This document shows positions 23,809 to 30,821 of a stretch of 45,139 bases of DNA, piece by piece (the first letter of the stretch is position 1; the number at the start of each line of letters is the position of its first letter). Source of the stretch: a virus; IMG/VR virus record IMGVR_UViG_3300027969_000161, positions 1 to 45,139 of that record; one strand, given 5' to 3'. Under the pieces are notes generated by a model. The model ran no database searches. It worked only from the letters and a program-made list of their open reading frames with translations, and was not told the origin of the DNA. A program made the position numbers and the translations under genes.

Positions 23809-24906
23809 ATGTGTTTACTTATTGTTCAAGACGCTCAGACCAACTTCACGGACGAGCACCTACACGACTTCTACTCACGCAACCGCGACGGTATAGGAGT
23901 TATGTGGTCGGAAGACGGACAGCTGTGCTACGAGAAGATGCTCCCCGCGTCAGCTCAAGAGTCGGTAGATTTTTACAACCGAGTGGCGCGTGGCAAAGTG
24001 TGCGCTGTGCATTACCGCATGAGAACTCACGGAGATATCGACTATGAGAACTGCCACCCCTACGAGGTGTTCGGGTTCGACAAAGAGCACGAGATGCCCA
24101 TGCTGCTCATGCACAACGGTGTGCTGCACACAGGTAACGCCTCCGACAAGACCAAGTCTGATACGTGGCACTACATCCGCAACTACCTGCACAAGTTGTT
24201 GGCAGCAGACCCCGCGCTGGCTTTCACGCCCGAGTTTAGTGACTTGATCGGCAGACACATCGGCTCTAACCGGTTCGCCATCATGAACAACCTTGGGCAG
24301 ATCGCTGTGATCAACAAGCAGCAAGGCGTGACGTTCAACGGGGCGTGGTTGTCCAACGAGTACGCATGGAGCTCCACTAAGTACCTACCCCGCAAGGTGT
24401 ACACACAGAGCAGCTACGGTGGGTGGAACTCTAAGACAGGTAAATACGAGGGTGGACTGCACCACCCAAAGTCACCGGCCAAGACGGTGGCCACGACGCC
24501 CAAGAGTACGTCCGCTGGTGGGAAGAAACCCAAGACACTCAAGACGTACCAACCTCAGACCCCCCTATACCCGGATGGCCTCCCGAACCCAAAGATAAAT
24601 CCATATAACAACTGGACCAACGGGGTCGGCACAGACTGCGACTGTCTAGAAGACCTCATCGAGGTGTACGAGATTGTTTCGGATATTTACCCCGAACACT
24701 GCACCACCATGAAGCAGCTCGAGTGCATGGCCGAAGAAATGGGTATCACCAAGCTGTACTTGGCAGCAGAGGTGCTAGGAGAAGGACTGATGAGCGAGCA
24801 GTCGTGGGACACGCTTACAGCCAGCCGCGTAGAAATGCGCCACTTCGCCAAGCAACCCATAACCGACTGGTATCCCGACCGAGCAACTAAAGCCCTGATT
24901 ATGTAG
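23809..24906 (+). CDS. Class II glutamine amidotransferase
   Basis: A 365-residue protein beginning MCLLI, so removal of Met would expose Cys as the N-terminal nucleophile of an Ntn hydrolase. Further class II amidotransferase marks are HYRMRTHG (residues 68-75), MHNG (101-104) and SDT (117-119). These enzymes release ammonia from glutamine for a partner. Residues 200-270 are a Pro/Lys/Thr-rich linker and the last 90 residues an unassigned helical domain. No synthetase domain is fused, so the amidoligase 20 bases upstream is the likely partner. AAAGG precedes the ATG. Confidence 0.85.
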   Translation: MCLLIVQDAQTNFTDEHLHDFYSRNRDGIGVMWSEDGQLCYEKMLPASAQESVDFYNRVARGKVCAVHYRMRTHGDIDYENCHPYEVFGFDKEHEMPMLLMHNGVLHTGNASDKTKSDTWHYIRNYLHKLLAADPALAFTPEFSDLIGRHIGSNRFAIMNNLGQIAVINKQQGVTFNGAWLSNEYAWSSTKYLPRKVYTQSSYGGWNSKTGKYEGGLHHPKSPAKTVATTPKSTSAGGKKPKTLKTYQPQTPLYPDGLPNPKINPYNNWTNGVGTDCDCLEDLIEVYEIVSDIYPEHCTTMKQLECMAEEMGITKLYLAAEVLGEGLMSEQSWDTLTASRVEMRHFAKQPITDWYPDRATKALIM

Positions 24907-25072
24907 GGGGTTCATAGCAGCACGCTGGCGAACATTGAAGGTGCATCTGCCAGACCCAGCGTGGAGTGCATGGAGTCCCCCTTGCAACAAATACTTCTGC
25001 GCTCGCCTTTCTTACCTTGCGCCGGGCAAGGAATGCACACCCCGGCACCTTCATATCTAACAAGGAGTTGAC
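24906..25072 (+). other. Intergenic region with several complementary arms
   Basis: CACGCTGG (24921-24928) pairs with CCAGCGTG (24956-24963), inside an outer G5/C5 pair (24906-24910 and 24977-24981). CCTTGC and GCAAGG (25015-25031) form a second hairpin. GAAGGTGC (24937-24944) is complementary to GCACCTTC (25045-25052), so the loop of the first could pair beyond the second. It does not read as a tRNA. The region may be a structured RNA or a leader controlling the DUF6876-like gene. Confidence 0.4.
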
Positions 25073-25444
25073 ATGGACACCAACACATTTAAATCTGCGT
25101 ACAGCGAGTTCCGCAATGGGGCCAACGAGTTCTACAAACACTGGGCGCAAGAGTCGTTCCACTATTCGGACGGGGTTAAAGCCTGTGCGGACGCGGGATG
25201 CCACTGGTTACTAGACGTTGCCGCCACTGAGCTACCCGCAGTTCTCAAGGACAAGGACGAGATGCTCGGATGCTTACACGTTAGTGTCCAAGACAGTAGC
25301 GCCAAGCTGTACATGACGGGCGGCGCAGACAAAGTGTTGTGGGAGCGCTCCGTGCCCTACACCGACATGCCCGATGGGGAGTGGATGTTCTACGTGGCAG
25401 ACGAACTTTACCGCCGCGCCATGATTCTGCCCTCTGAGTATTGA
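25073..25444 (+). CDS. DUF6876-like protein
   Basis: A 123-residue protein with the pattern I associate with DUF6876: ANEFYKHWAQESFHYSDGVK near residue 17, then DAGCHWLLDVAATEL, and a later half with LHVSVQDSSAKLYMTGG. The family has no known function and is found in phages and mobile elements. AAGGAG precedes the ATG. It follows the amidoligase and amidotransferase genes and could take part in the same process, but the 166-base gap weakens that link. Confidence 0.65.
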   Translation: MDTNTFKSAYSEFRNGANEFYKHWAQESFHYSDGVKACADAGCHWLLDVAATELPAVLKDKDEMLGCLHVSVQDSSAKLYMTGGADKVLWERSVPYTDMPDGEWMFYVADELYRRAMILPSEY

Positions 25445-25448
25445 TGCC

Positions 25449-25565
25449 ATGAACGCTTACATGTTAGAGCAACTTTTCGAGAAACTGAACCGCCCCAAGT
25501 GGTTCTGGCCTTTGATCTACGCGGTACTAACCCTACTGCTATTACTAGGAGGAAATGACGAATGA
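25449..25565 (+). CDS. 38-residue membrane protein
   Basis: ATG at 25449, four bases after the previous stop, encodes MNAYMLEQLFEKLNRPKWFW, followed by a hydrophobic helix (PLIYAVLTLLLLLGG). One membrane span with an inside N-terminus is likely. Its stop overlaps the next start as ATGA. The function is unknown. Confidence 0.55.
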   Translation: MNAYMLEQLFEKLNRPKWFWPLIYAVLTLLLLLGGNDE

Positions 25566-25732
25566 GACCCAGCATGCGCAGCCTGATGAACAGCAGGGAT
25601 ATGAGCTACGAGGAAGCCGACGACTACATGTCGGACTGGTACGACCAGAAATACCACGAGGAAAAAGACCGCGAGGTAGAGAAATACTTTGCCGCTAAAG
25701 ACAAGGAGGTGCGCCGTGAAACTAGAGATTGA
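25562..25732 (+). CDS. Small acidic protein, unknown
   Basis: A 56-residue, highly charged protein (SYEEADDYMSDWYDQKYHEE, later VRRETRD). AGGAGG lies upstream and its start overlaps the previous stop. Likely helical. Function unknown. Confidence 0.55.
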   Translation: MRPSMRSLMNSRDMSYEEADDYMSDWYDQKYHEEKDREVEKYFAAKDKEVRRETRD

Positions 25733-25958
25733 AGAGTCACCCTCGACGTTCGACATCATCTGGGACTACGCCGTGGCAATGTTTGCGACCTTGGGGTTCC
25801 TATGCGCACTAATCGCCGTTGCATTTGTCGTGGGGTTTGAGTCCCAAAAGCAAGCTGCAGCTGTAGTACCGGCTACCGACTGCCAAAACTTCGGAAGCGA
25901 AAACACCGTGCAAGTCGGTGAGAAATGTTTTACCAAACGTGGAAAGGAATTGAAATGA
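25716..25958 (+). CDS. Membrane-anchored small protein with two Cys
   Basis: An 80-residue protein from a GTG start at 25716, chosen because AAGGAGG lies 6 bases upstream; an ATG-like longer reading lacks this. Residues 18-40 form a membrane helix (AMFATLGFLCALIAVAFVVG). The outer part has two Cys (DCQNFGS and EKCFTKRG) that could form a disulphide in the periplasm. Overlaps its neighbours on both sides. Such a layout suits an envelope-directed early protein. Confidence 0.55.
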   Translation: MKLEIEESPSTFDIIWDYAVAMFATLGFLCALIAVAFVVGFESQKQAAAVVPATDCQNFGSENTVQVGEKCFTKRGKELK

Positions 25959-26086
25959 AGAAATTTTATGTGTTCAACCACAACGGAACCCTGTTAGGTC
26001 AGTTTGAAACCCTCGAAGCTGCTGAGGCAGAGGCTAAGTTTTACAGGGAACAGACAGGCAACGCCGCTTACGTAGAGGAGCAGTAA
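25955..26086 (+). CDS. 43-residue protein, unknown
   Basis: ATG at 25955 overlaps the previous stop (ATGA) and the frame ends at 26086, overlapping the next start (TAATG). It begins MKKFYVFNHNGTLLGQFETL and then has an acidic helix. The opening F..NGTL pattern recurs in the next gene, which suggests a related small fold. Function unknown. Confidence 0.55.
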   Translation: MKKFYVFNHNGTLLGQFETLEAAEAEAKFYREQTGNAAYVEEQ

Positions 26087-26274
26087 TGAGCCTAACTCTT
26101 CGACTTCCCGAGCCGACTGACTTCCCAGCGTCGGTGTTTGATCAAAACGGAACCCTGATATTTATGGGGCCGAGGGAAAACTGCGAGCAGCTGGCCGAAA
26201 AGGTGGGCGGGCTCTACTGCTGGAACGTAAACGGCAAGCCGATCATTCGTAAAGATTATGAGGAGACAGCATGA
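26086..26274 (+). CDS. 62-residue protein, unknown
   Basis: Coupled to both neighbours. It contains ASVFDQNGTLIFMGPRENCE and GLYCWNVNGKPIIRKD. The VFDQNGTL segment parallels VFNHNGTL in the 43-residue protein just upstream. Function unknown. Confidence 0.6.
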   Translation: MSLTLRLPEPTDFPASVFDQNGTLIFMGPRENCEQLAEKVGGLYCWNVNGKPIIRKDYEETA

Positions 26275-26540
26275 AACATTCTGAACGTTTTGCACTTGGT
26301 CAATGGCTTTGTGCCTATCCCGACGACACCAGCTACGACGAGATTTTGCAGATGGTGCGTGATGAAGATGAGAGGGTCACGGTTTGGGAGCCTTTAGATA
26401 GGAGCCCGAGCTATGAGGTAGCAGACGTTATCGAAGACACCAAGATCGCCGTTGAGCATATGTTGGACGACCTTGTGTATGGGGTTCGTCTGTCTGACAA
26501 GACCGAAGAAGAGTCGATAGCAGAAGGAGTAATGGAATGA
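26271..26540 (+). CDS. Small acidic protein, unknown
   Basis: An 89-residue acidic protein (FALGQWLCAYPDDTSYDEIL, then VADVIEDTKIAVEHMLDDLV). Net charge is strongly negative, as in DNA mimics, but no such family is recognised. Coupled by ATGA at both ends, with AGGAG before its start. Confidence 0.6.
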   Translation: MKHSERFALGQWLCAYPDDTSYDEILQMVRDEDERVTVWEPLDRSPSYEVADVIEDTKIAVEHMLDDLVYGVRLSDKTEEESIAEGVME

Positions 26541-26923
26541 AAACAGCAGAACTGACGGGCGCTGCCCTTGATTGGGCGGTGGCGCAAGCGCAAGGCTTGG
26601 ACTATGAAATCGTCGATGGCACTGTGGTAACAGGGGCAAAACGCTACGAGGCTAACAGCGCCAATGACTACTGTGGCTGTGAATTCGACGAGGTGTATGC
26701 GCCCTCAACCGACTGGGCACAAGCTGGCGCGATCATTGAGCGGGAGTTCATCGAACTCCTCTTGTTTGTCGATGATGGTTCAGTGTGGTTTGCACACCTT
26801 GGTGCAAAGCATTTCCCATTAGACGCACAGGTTACCGGCCCCACCCCACTAATCGCAGCCATGCGGTGTTACGTTGCAAGCAAGCTTGGCGAAGAAATCG
26901 AGATACCGGAGGAGTTGATATGA
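26537..26923 (+). CDS. ninX: DUF2591 (NinX-like) phage protein
   Basis: A 128-residue protein matching the DUF2591 pattern: LTGAALDWAVAQAQG at the start, YAPSTDWAQAGAIIERE in the middle and TPLIAAMRCYVASKLG with an acidic end. The family includes NinX of lambdoid phages, encoded among nin-region genes, and has no proven role. It starts with ATGA overlap and ends with one onto the zinc-ribbon gene. Confidence 0.85.
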   Translation: MKTAELTGAALDWAVAQAQGLDYEIVDGTVVTGAKRYEANSANDYCGCEFDEVYAPSTDWAQAGAIIEREFIELLLFVDDGSVWFAHLGAKHFPLDAQVTGPTPLIAAMRCYVASKLGEEIEIPEELI

Positions 26924-27153
26924 AGTGCCCACGATGTGGAATAGAAACAGGGAACAAGGTGCTGGAGTCTCGCAAGGTAGACGGGGAAGTGCTACGAAGA
27001 CGCGACTGTCACGGGTGCGGTAAGACGTTCGTAACCAAAGAAGTTGCGGACCTTGACCTGCGAATCCCAATGGTCAGGCGAAACCAACCGGTAGGCGAGA
27101 GGTCACACGGCGTTCGAGTTAGTAACAACGATATTTTTGGAGCGTGGAGATGA
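26920..27153 (+). CDS. NrdR-like zinc-ribbon protein lacking the ATP-cone
   Basis: A 77-residue protein from the ATG at 26920, which overlaps the previous stop. Residues 1-40 match the N-terminal zinc ribbon of NrdR, the repressor of ribonucleotide reductase genes: MKCPRCG, then LESRKVDGEVLRRRDCHGCG and FVTKE. The ATP-cone that follows in NrdR is absent and is replaced by a short basic tail. It could act as a small DNA-binding regulator or interfere with host NrdR. The role is inferred. Confidence 0.7.
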   Translation: MKCPRCGIETGNKVLESRKVDGEVLRRRDCHGCGKTFVTKEVADLDLRIPMVRRNQPVGERSHGVRVSNNDIFGAWR

Positions 27154-27320
27154 TGCACACCAAGGACGAGTTTTTGACATGGAAGCTAGAGAACCTCGCA
27201 GGGCTGGCATCCGAGCTGCACGAAGATAACGCCAAGCTGCGCGAGGCCAATGAACAACTGCGCCTTGATCTTAGAGACGCCATGAAGTTAGTCAGGCAAC
27301 AACACAAGGAAACCCAGTGA
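27150..27320 (+). CDS. 56-residue coiled-coil protein
   Basis: ATG at 27150 overlaps the previous stop. The protein is one long charged helix with heptads (LASELHEDNAKLREANEQLR). It ends in a GTGA overlap with the DNA polymerase start, so it is made together with it. It may assist replication, but nothing shows this directly. Confidence 0.55.
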   Translation: MMHTKDEFLTWKLENLAGLASELHEDNAKLREANEQLRLDLRDAMKLVRQQHKETQ

Positions 27321-29242
27321 ATTTAATAACCGTTGATTACGAAACCTTTTGGACCAAGGAACACAGCCTGTCCAAGATGCTGCCCATGACTTACGTGATG
27401 CACCCGCAGACGCAGATCATCAGTTGTGCTGTCAAGATCGACGACGAGCCCACCGAGGTGTGGTTCGGAGAAGACAATATTGCCGAGGCGTTCAAGTCCA
27501 TCCAGTGGGACGACGCTATGGTGATCGGGCACAACATGAGCGGGTTCGACGCCATGATTCACGCTTGGCGTTTCGGTATCCATCCAAAGATGTGGGGCTG
27601 CACGTTAGCTATGGCAAAACCCATCCACGCAATCACGGTGGGTAACTCGTTAGCCAAACTTGTAGAGCACTACCAACTCGGGGTGAAGGACAACTCCGTA
27701 CTCGTGGCGACCCAAGGTAAGCGGCTGGAAGACTTCACCGCGGACGAGCTGGCGCAGATGAGCCACTACAACAAGGCCGACACTGACCAATGCTTTGAGT
27801 TATTTAAGCGGCTGCGCCCACACTTTTCACGACAAGAGCTGTGGCACATCGACGCCACGATCAGGATGCTGGTCGAGCCCAAGTTTGTAGTAGACAAAGA
27901 CATGCTGGGGGCTGCACTACTAGGAGAACGCAACCGCAAGTACGAGGCTGTGATGAACTTAGCTGAACTGTTGGACCTCGACATCGAGGGCGACACCAGC
28001 AAAATCGAGGAGGAAGTTACCACACAACTGGCCTCCGCTGCCAAATTCTCCGAGATTCTGGAAAATCGGGGCGTACCTGTGCCTATGAAAGACTCACCGT
28101 CTACCGAGGGCAAACAAATCCCAGCACTGGCTAAGACCGACCCCGGGTTCATCGCACTACAGGAACACGACGACGACATTGTAGCTGCAGCCGCGTTAGC
28201 TCGACTTGCCATAAAGTCTACCATTCTTGAGACACGTATTAACACGTTCTTGGAAGTAGCCGACACCGCGAACGGCATGTTACCCGTGCCGCTGAACTAC
28301 TGCGGCGCAACAACTACAGGGCGCGACTCAGGCTGGAGCTACAACCCGCAGAATTTACCAAGGGTAAACCCTAAGCAGTCTAAGTTGTCTGACGCACTGC
28401 GCAACTGCATGAAGGCCCCCGAGGGTTACTCAGTTGTAGTGGCCGACTTGTCCGGCATCGAGCTGCGGGTTAACCACTTTCTATGGAAGGTAGATTCCAC
28501 AATGGAGCTTTATCAGAACGACCCACAAGCCGACTTGTACCGCGCTGCGGGGGCTCAAGTGCATGGCCGCACCGCCGAGGAAGTGACCAAAGACCAGCGT
28601 CAGATTGAAAAAATCAAAGCCCTCGGACTCGGGTTCGGCGCAGGAGCCTCAACATTCGTTCGCATTGCCAAAACTATGGGAGGCATGGACATCACGCTAG
28701 ACCAAGCCCAAGACTGGGTTTCTCAGTGGCGTTCGCAGTACAGGGATATTGTTGAGGGGTGGAAAACTTGCGGCAAGGTGTTGCAGGACATCCGCGATGG
28801 CATCGAACGGGATATCGACCCGTGGGGGCTGTGTAAAACTAACGCGCAGGGCATACTTCTGCCAAGCGGGAGGCTGATTCGCTACCCTAAACTTCGCACA
28901 GAAGAAGGCGGCACTTGGGACGACGGACGCAGTAAGTCATCGTGGGTTTACGGCGAAGGCAGACACAAGACGTTCTTGACCGGGCCAAAAGTAGATGAAA
29001 ACATCGTCCAAGCGTTAGCCCGAGACGTGCTCAAAGACTACAAGGTGCAAATATTTGCCGCGACTAGACACCGGTCAGTGTTAGATGTGCACGACGAACT
29101 TGTTTATATAGTACCCACAGAGCAAGCCAAGGAACACCTTGACACCGTTCAGTCTATTATGCGCACCCCCCCAAAATGGTGGCCTGAGTTGATAACGTGG
29201 TCGGAGGGGAGCTATAATTCCACTTACGGTCTAGCAAAATAG
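27317..29242 (+). CDS. Family A DNA polymerase with 3'-5' exonuclease
   Basis: A 641-residue replicative polymerase. The exonuclease domain carries DYETF (D7, E9), HNMSGFD (D78) and YNKADTD (Y151, D155). The polymerase domain has motif A ADLSGIELR (D377, E382), motif B RQIEKIKALGLGFGAG (near 428-443) and motif C VHDEL (H592, D593, E594). The starting codon is GTG at 27317, overlapping the previous stop. The length and layout suit a phage polymerase of the T7/PolA superfamily without a 5' nuclease domain. It should copy the phage genome with the primase-helicase encoded at 37630. Confidence 0.92.
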   Translation: MNLITVDYETFWTKEHSLSKMLPMTYVMHPQTQIISCAVKIDDEPTEVWFGEDNIAEAFKSIQWDDAMVIGHNMSGFDAMIHAWRFGIHPKMWGCTLAMAKPIHAITVGNSLAKLVEHYQLGVKDNSVLVATQGKRLEDFTADELAQMSHYNKADTDQCFELFKRLRPHFSRQELWHIDATIRMLVEPKFVVDKDMLGAALLGERNRKYEAVMNLAELLDLDIEGDTSKIEEEVTTQLASAAKFSEILENRGVPVPMKDSPSTEGKQIPALAKTDPGFIALQEHDDDIVAAAALARLAIKSTILETRINTFLEVADTANGMLPVPLNYCGATTTGRDSGWSYNPQNLPRVNPKQSKLSDALRNCMKAPEGYSVVVADLSGIELRVNHFLWKVDSTMELYQNDPQADLYRAAGAQVHGRTAEEVTKDQRQIEKIKALGLGFGAGASTFVRIAKTMGGMDITLDQAQDWVSQWRSQYRDIVEGWKTCGKVLQDIRDGIERDIDPWGLCKTNAQGILLPSGRLIRYPKLRTEEGGTWDDGRSKSSWVYGEGRHKTFLTGPKVDENIVQALARDVLKDYKVQIFAATRHRSVLDVHDELVYIVPTEQAKEHLDTVQSIMRTPPKWWPELITWSEGSYNSTYGLAK

Positions 29243-29250
29243 GAGTGAGT

Positions 29251-29919
29251 ATGGGAGTCGTAAGAGATTTAACCGGGTTAACAGTCGGTAGATTAACCGT
29301 TACAAGGCTGTCGCATATCGGGGAGCGAAACCGAAGGTACTGGAGGTGCGAGTGTCAGTGTGGGGGTGTTAAGGTGCTGAAGTCTGACGCTATAACATCG
29401 GGAAAAACGCTGTCGTGCGGCTGCTTGCACTTAGAACGGGCTAGGTCTTTTCGACGTACCCACGGTGCTACCGCAGGGGGCGCGTCAAGAACGTACCGTA
29501 TATGGTGCGGTATGAAGGCTCGATGCGACACCCCGACAACCACAGGATTCCCGAGTTACGGCGGTTCGGGGGTTACATACGACGCCCCGTGGGCGGAATT
29601 TAGTTCGTTCTTAGAGGATATGGGCGAGTGTCCGTCGAGCAAGCATTCACTAGACCGAATAGACGGTATCGCGGGGTACTCCAAGAACAACTGCCGCTGG
29701 GCAACTGCGGTAGAACAGACTCGGAACCAACGTACAAATATCACCGTCGTTGTAAGGGGGGTCAAGCAGTTAGCCCGAGACGTTGCGGCATCTAACGGCA
29801 CACCACTGCCAACATTCAAAAAAAGGCTGTACACGTACCGGTGGCCTGTGGAACAAGCCTGCGGACTACTGCCTAGAGTTAAGGGCGATATCGCTAACAG
29901 TTACGGCGCGGCTAAATAG
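29251..29919 (+). CDS. HNH-type homing endonuclease with zinc ribbon
   Basis: A 222-residue protein. Residues 1-75 contain a four-Cys region (RCECQCG, later SCGCLH). The nuclease part has YRIWCGMKARC, YGGSGVTYDAPWAEF and SLDRIDGIAGYSKNNCRWAT with EQTRN, a well-known pattern of phage HNH-family homing endonucleases. The ATG at 29251 is favoured because AGGAG lies 5 bases before it; a GTG at 29245 is possible. Placement directly after the polymerase gene is typical of homing endonucleases that target conserved replication genes. Confidence 0.85.
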   Translation: MGVVRDLTGLTVGRLTVTRLSHIGERNRRYWRCECQCGGVKVLKSDAITSGKTLSCGCLHLERARSFRRTHGATAGGASRTYRIWCGMKARCDTPTTTGFPSYGGSGVTYDAPWAEFSSFLEDMGECPSSKHSLDRIDGIAGYSKNNCRWATAVEQTRNQRTNITVVVRGVKQLARDVAASNGTPLPTFKKRLYTYRWPVEQACGLLPRVKGDIANSYGAAK

Positions 29920-30010
29920 TCTACGTGCGACCCCCCCCCCAACAGAGGGTGTAGTTAGTTTGTCAAGGTGTGTAATAATTAACACAACTATTTAGACACT
30001 AAGGACGTAT

Positions 30011-30661
30011 ATGGACGCACAAACTAAGAACGAGCTTGTAGTTGCTGTTAACGTACTGATTCAGTCGCCTAACGCACACCACTTGTTTAACATGATGGAG
30101 TCGGTCGCACCGTTGTTAGCACGCTACAAGGAACTGCAGCTGTCGGGCGAGGCAGACGACCTCTATCCGCTGGCCCGATTCAAGGTTAGCCACCCGGAAG
30201 AGTACGTGAGTATCGTCGAGCTGATCGAACGCAAGCGAATGGACAGGGGGTTCGAGCCCCTGCGTACTGACACGGACGACAAGTTCGACAAGGCTGAGTA
30301 CATGCAGCAGTTCATGCAGCAAAAACGTATACGTCAGCGACGGGCTGCGGACATCGAGAACCTTCAGCGAGGTGAGCGGGAGAAACTGGTGGGGCGTGCC
30401 CGACTGGACTTCATGCAGCGTCAGTCTGAACAGTGGAAGCAAGAGCGCGACGCTCTGATAGACATTGCGAGGAAAGCCGCCCACCCCCGAAAGCTCAAAC
30501 GGGAAGACATCTCCGCAGTTCTAGAACAGTTCTGGGGTAAGTTGGACGCCAAGCTGGACGCACTGGAAGCTGCTGCAAGGTCTGGCAGGTACACCGGAAT
30601 AAAGAACACCTCGCTGGCTGATCTGGAGTCCGCCCTGAAGTACGACCCCTACAAAAAATAG
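30011..30661 (+). CDS. Unknown helical protein
   Basis: A 216-residue, charged and mainly helical protein. It has FNMMESVAPLLARYKELQLS, then EYMQQFMQQKRIRQRRAADI and DALIDIARKAAHPRKLKRED. The Gln/Arg-rich middle may be a coiled coil. AAGGACG precedes the ATG. It is the last gene before a hairpin and a new promoter. I do not recognise a family. Confidence 0.65.
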   Translation: MDAQTKNELVVAVNVLIQSPNAHHLFNMMESVAPLLARYKELQLSGEADDLYPLARFKVSHPEEYVSIVELIERKRMDRGFEPLRTDTDDKFDKAEYMQQFMQQKRIRQRRAADIENLQRGEREKLVGRARLDFMQRQSEQWKQERDALIDIARKAAHPRKLKREDISAVLEQFWGKLDAKLDALEAAARSGRYTGIKNTSLADLESALKYDPYKK

Positions 30662-30684
30662 AAAAAAAAACCCCTTCTGCCTAG
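30662..30684 (-). terminator. Intrinsic terminator facing against the rightward operon
   Basis: CCCTTTCTGCC and GGCAGAAGGGG (leftward strand) pair over about 10 bases with a 4-base loop and are followed by nine Ts. On the rightward strand the same hairpin has the A-run before it and no T-run after it. As written it should stop leftward transcription, although no leftward gene is near. Confidence 0.75.
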
Positions 30685-30787
30685 GCAGAAAGGGCTAAGG
30701 CCCGCGGGGGGCAGGGAGAGACACACAAGAAAGAGATAACACTATAACAGCTAACGCGCAATAGTAAAAGTCCTGTATTAAAAACAC

Positions 30788-30815
30788 TTAGAAGCTATGT
30801 TAGATAGCGTACAAT
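30788..30815 (+). promoter_or_regulatory. Putative promoter of the nuclease/recombination block
   Basis: TTAGAA (30788-30793) and TACAAT (30810-30815) are 16 bases apart. The -10 ends 6 bases before the ATG at 30822 and no ribosome-binding site is present, so the message may be leaderless. It follows the hairpin at 30662-30684, which supports a new transcription unit. Confidence 0.55.
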
Positions 30816-30821
30816 ACAACC

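Noticed and set aside
24906-24981. tRNA-like fold
   Set aside because: No anticodon arm or T-loop consensus on either strand.
24970-25071. A 33-residue frame in the amidotransferase-DUF6876 gap
   Set aside because: Ribosome-binding spacing is poor, and the frame crosses paired RNA arms that explain the sequence better.
29931-29940. Run of ten Cs after the HNH gene
   Set aside because: Noted as a possible slippage or assembly-error site. It lies in a gap and touches no gene, so nothing functional can be claimed.
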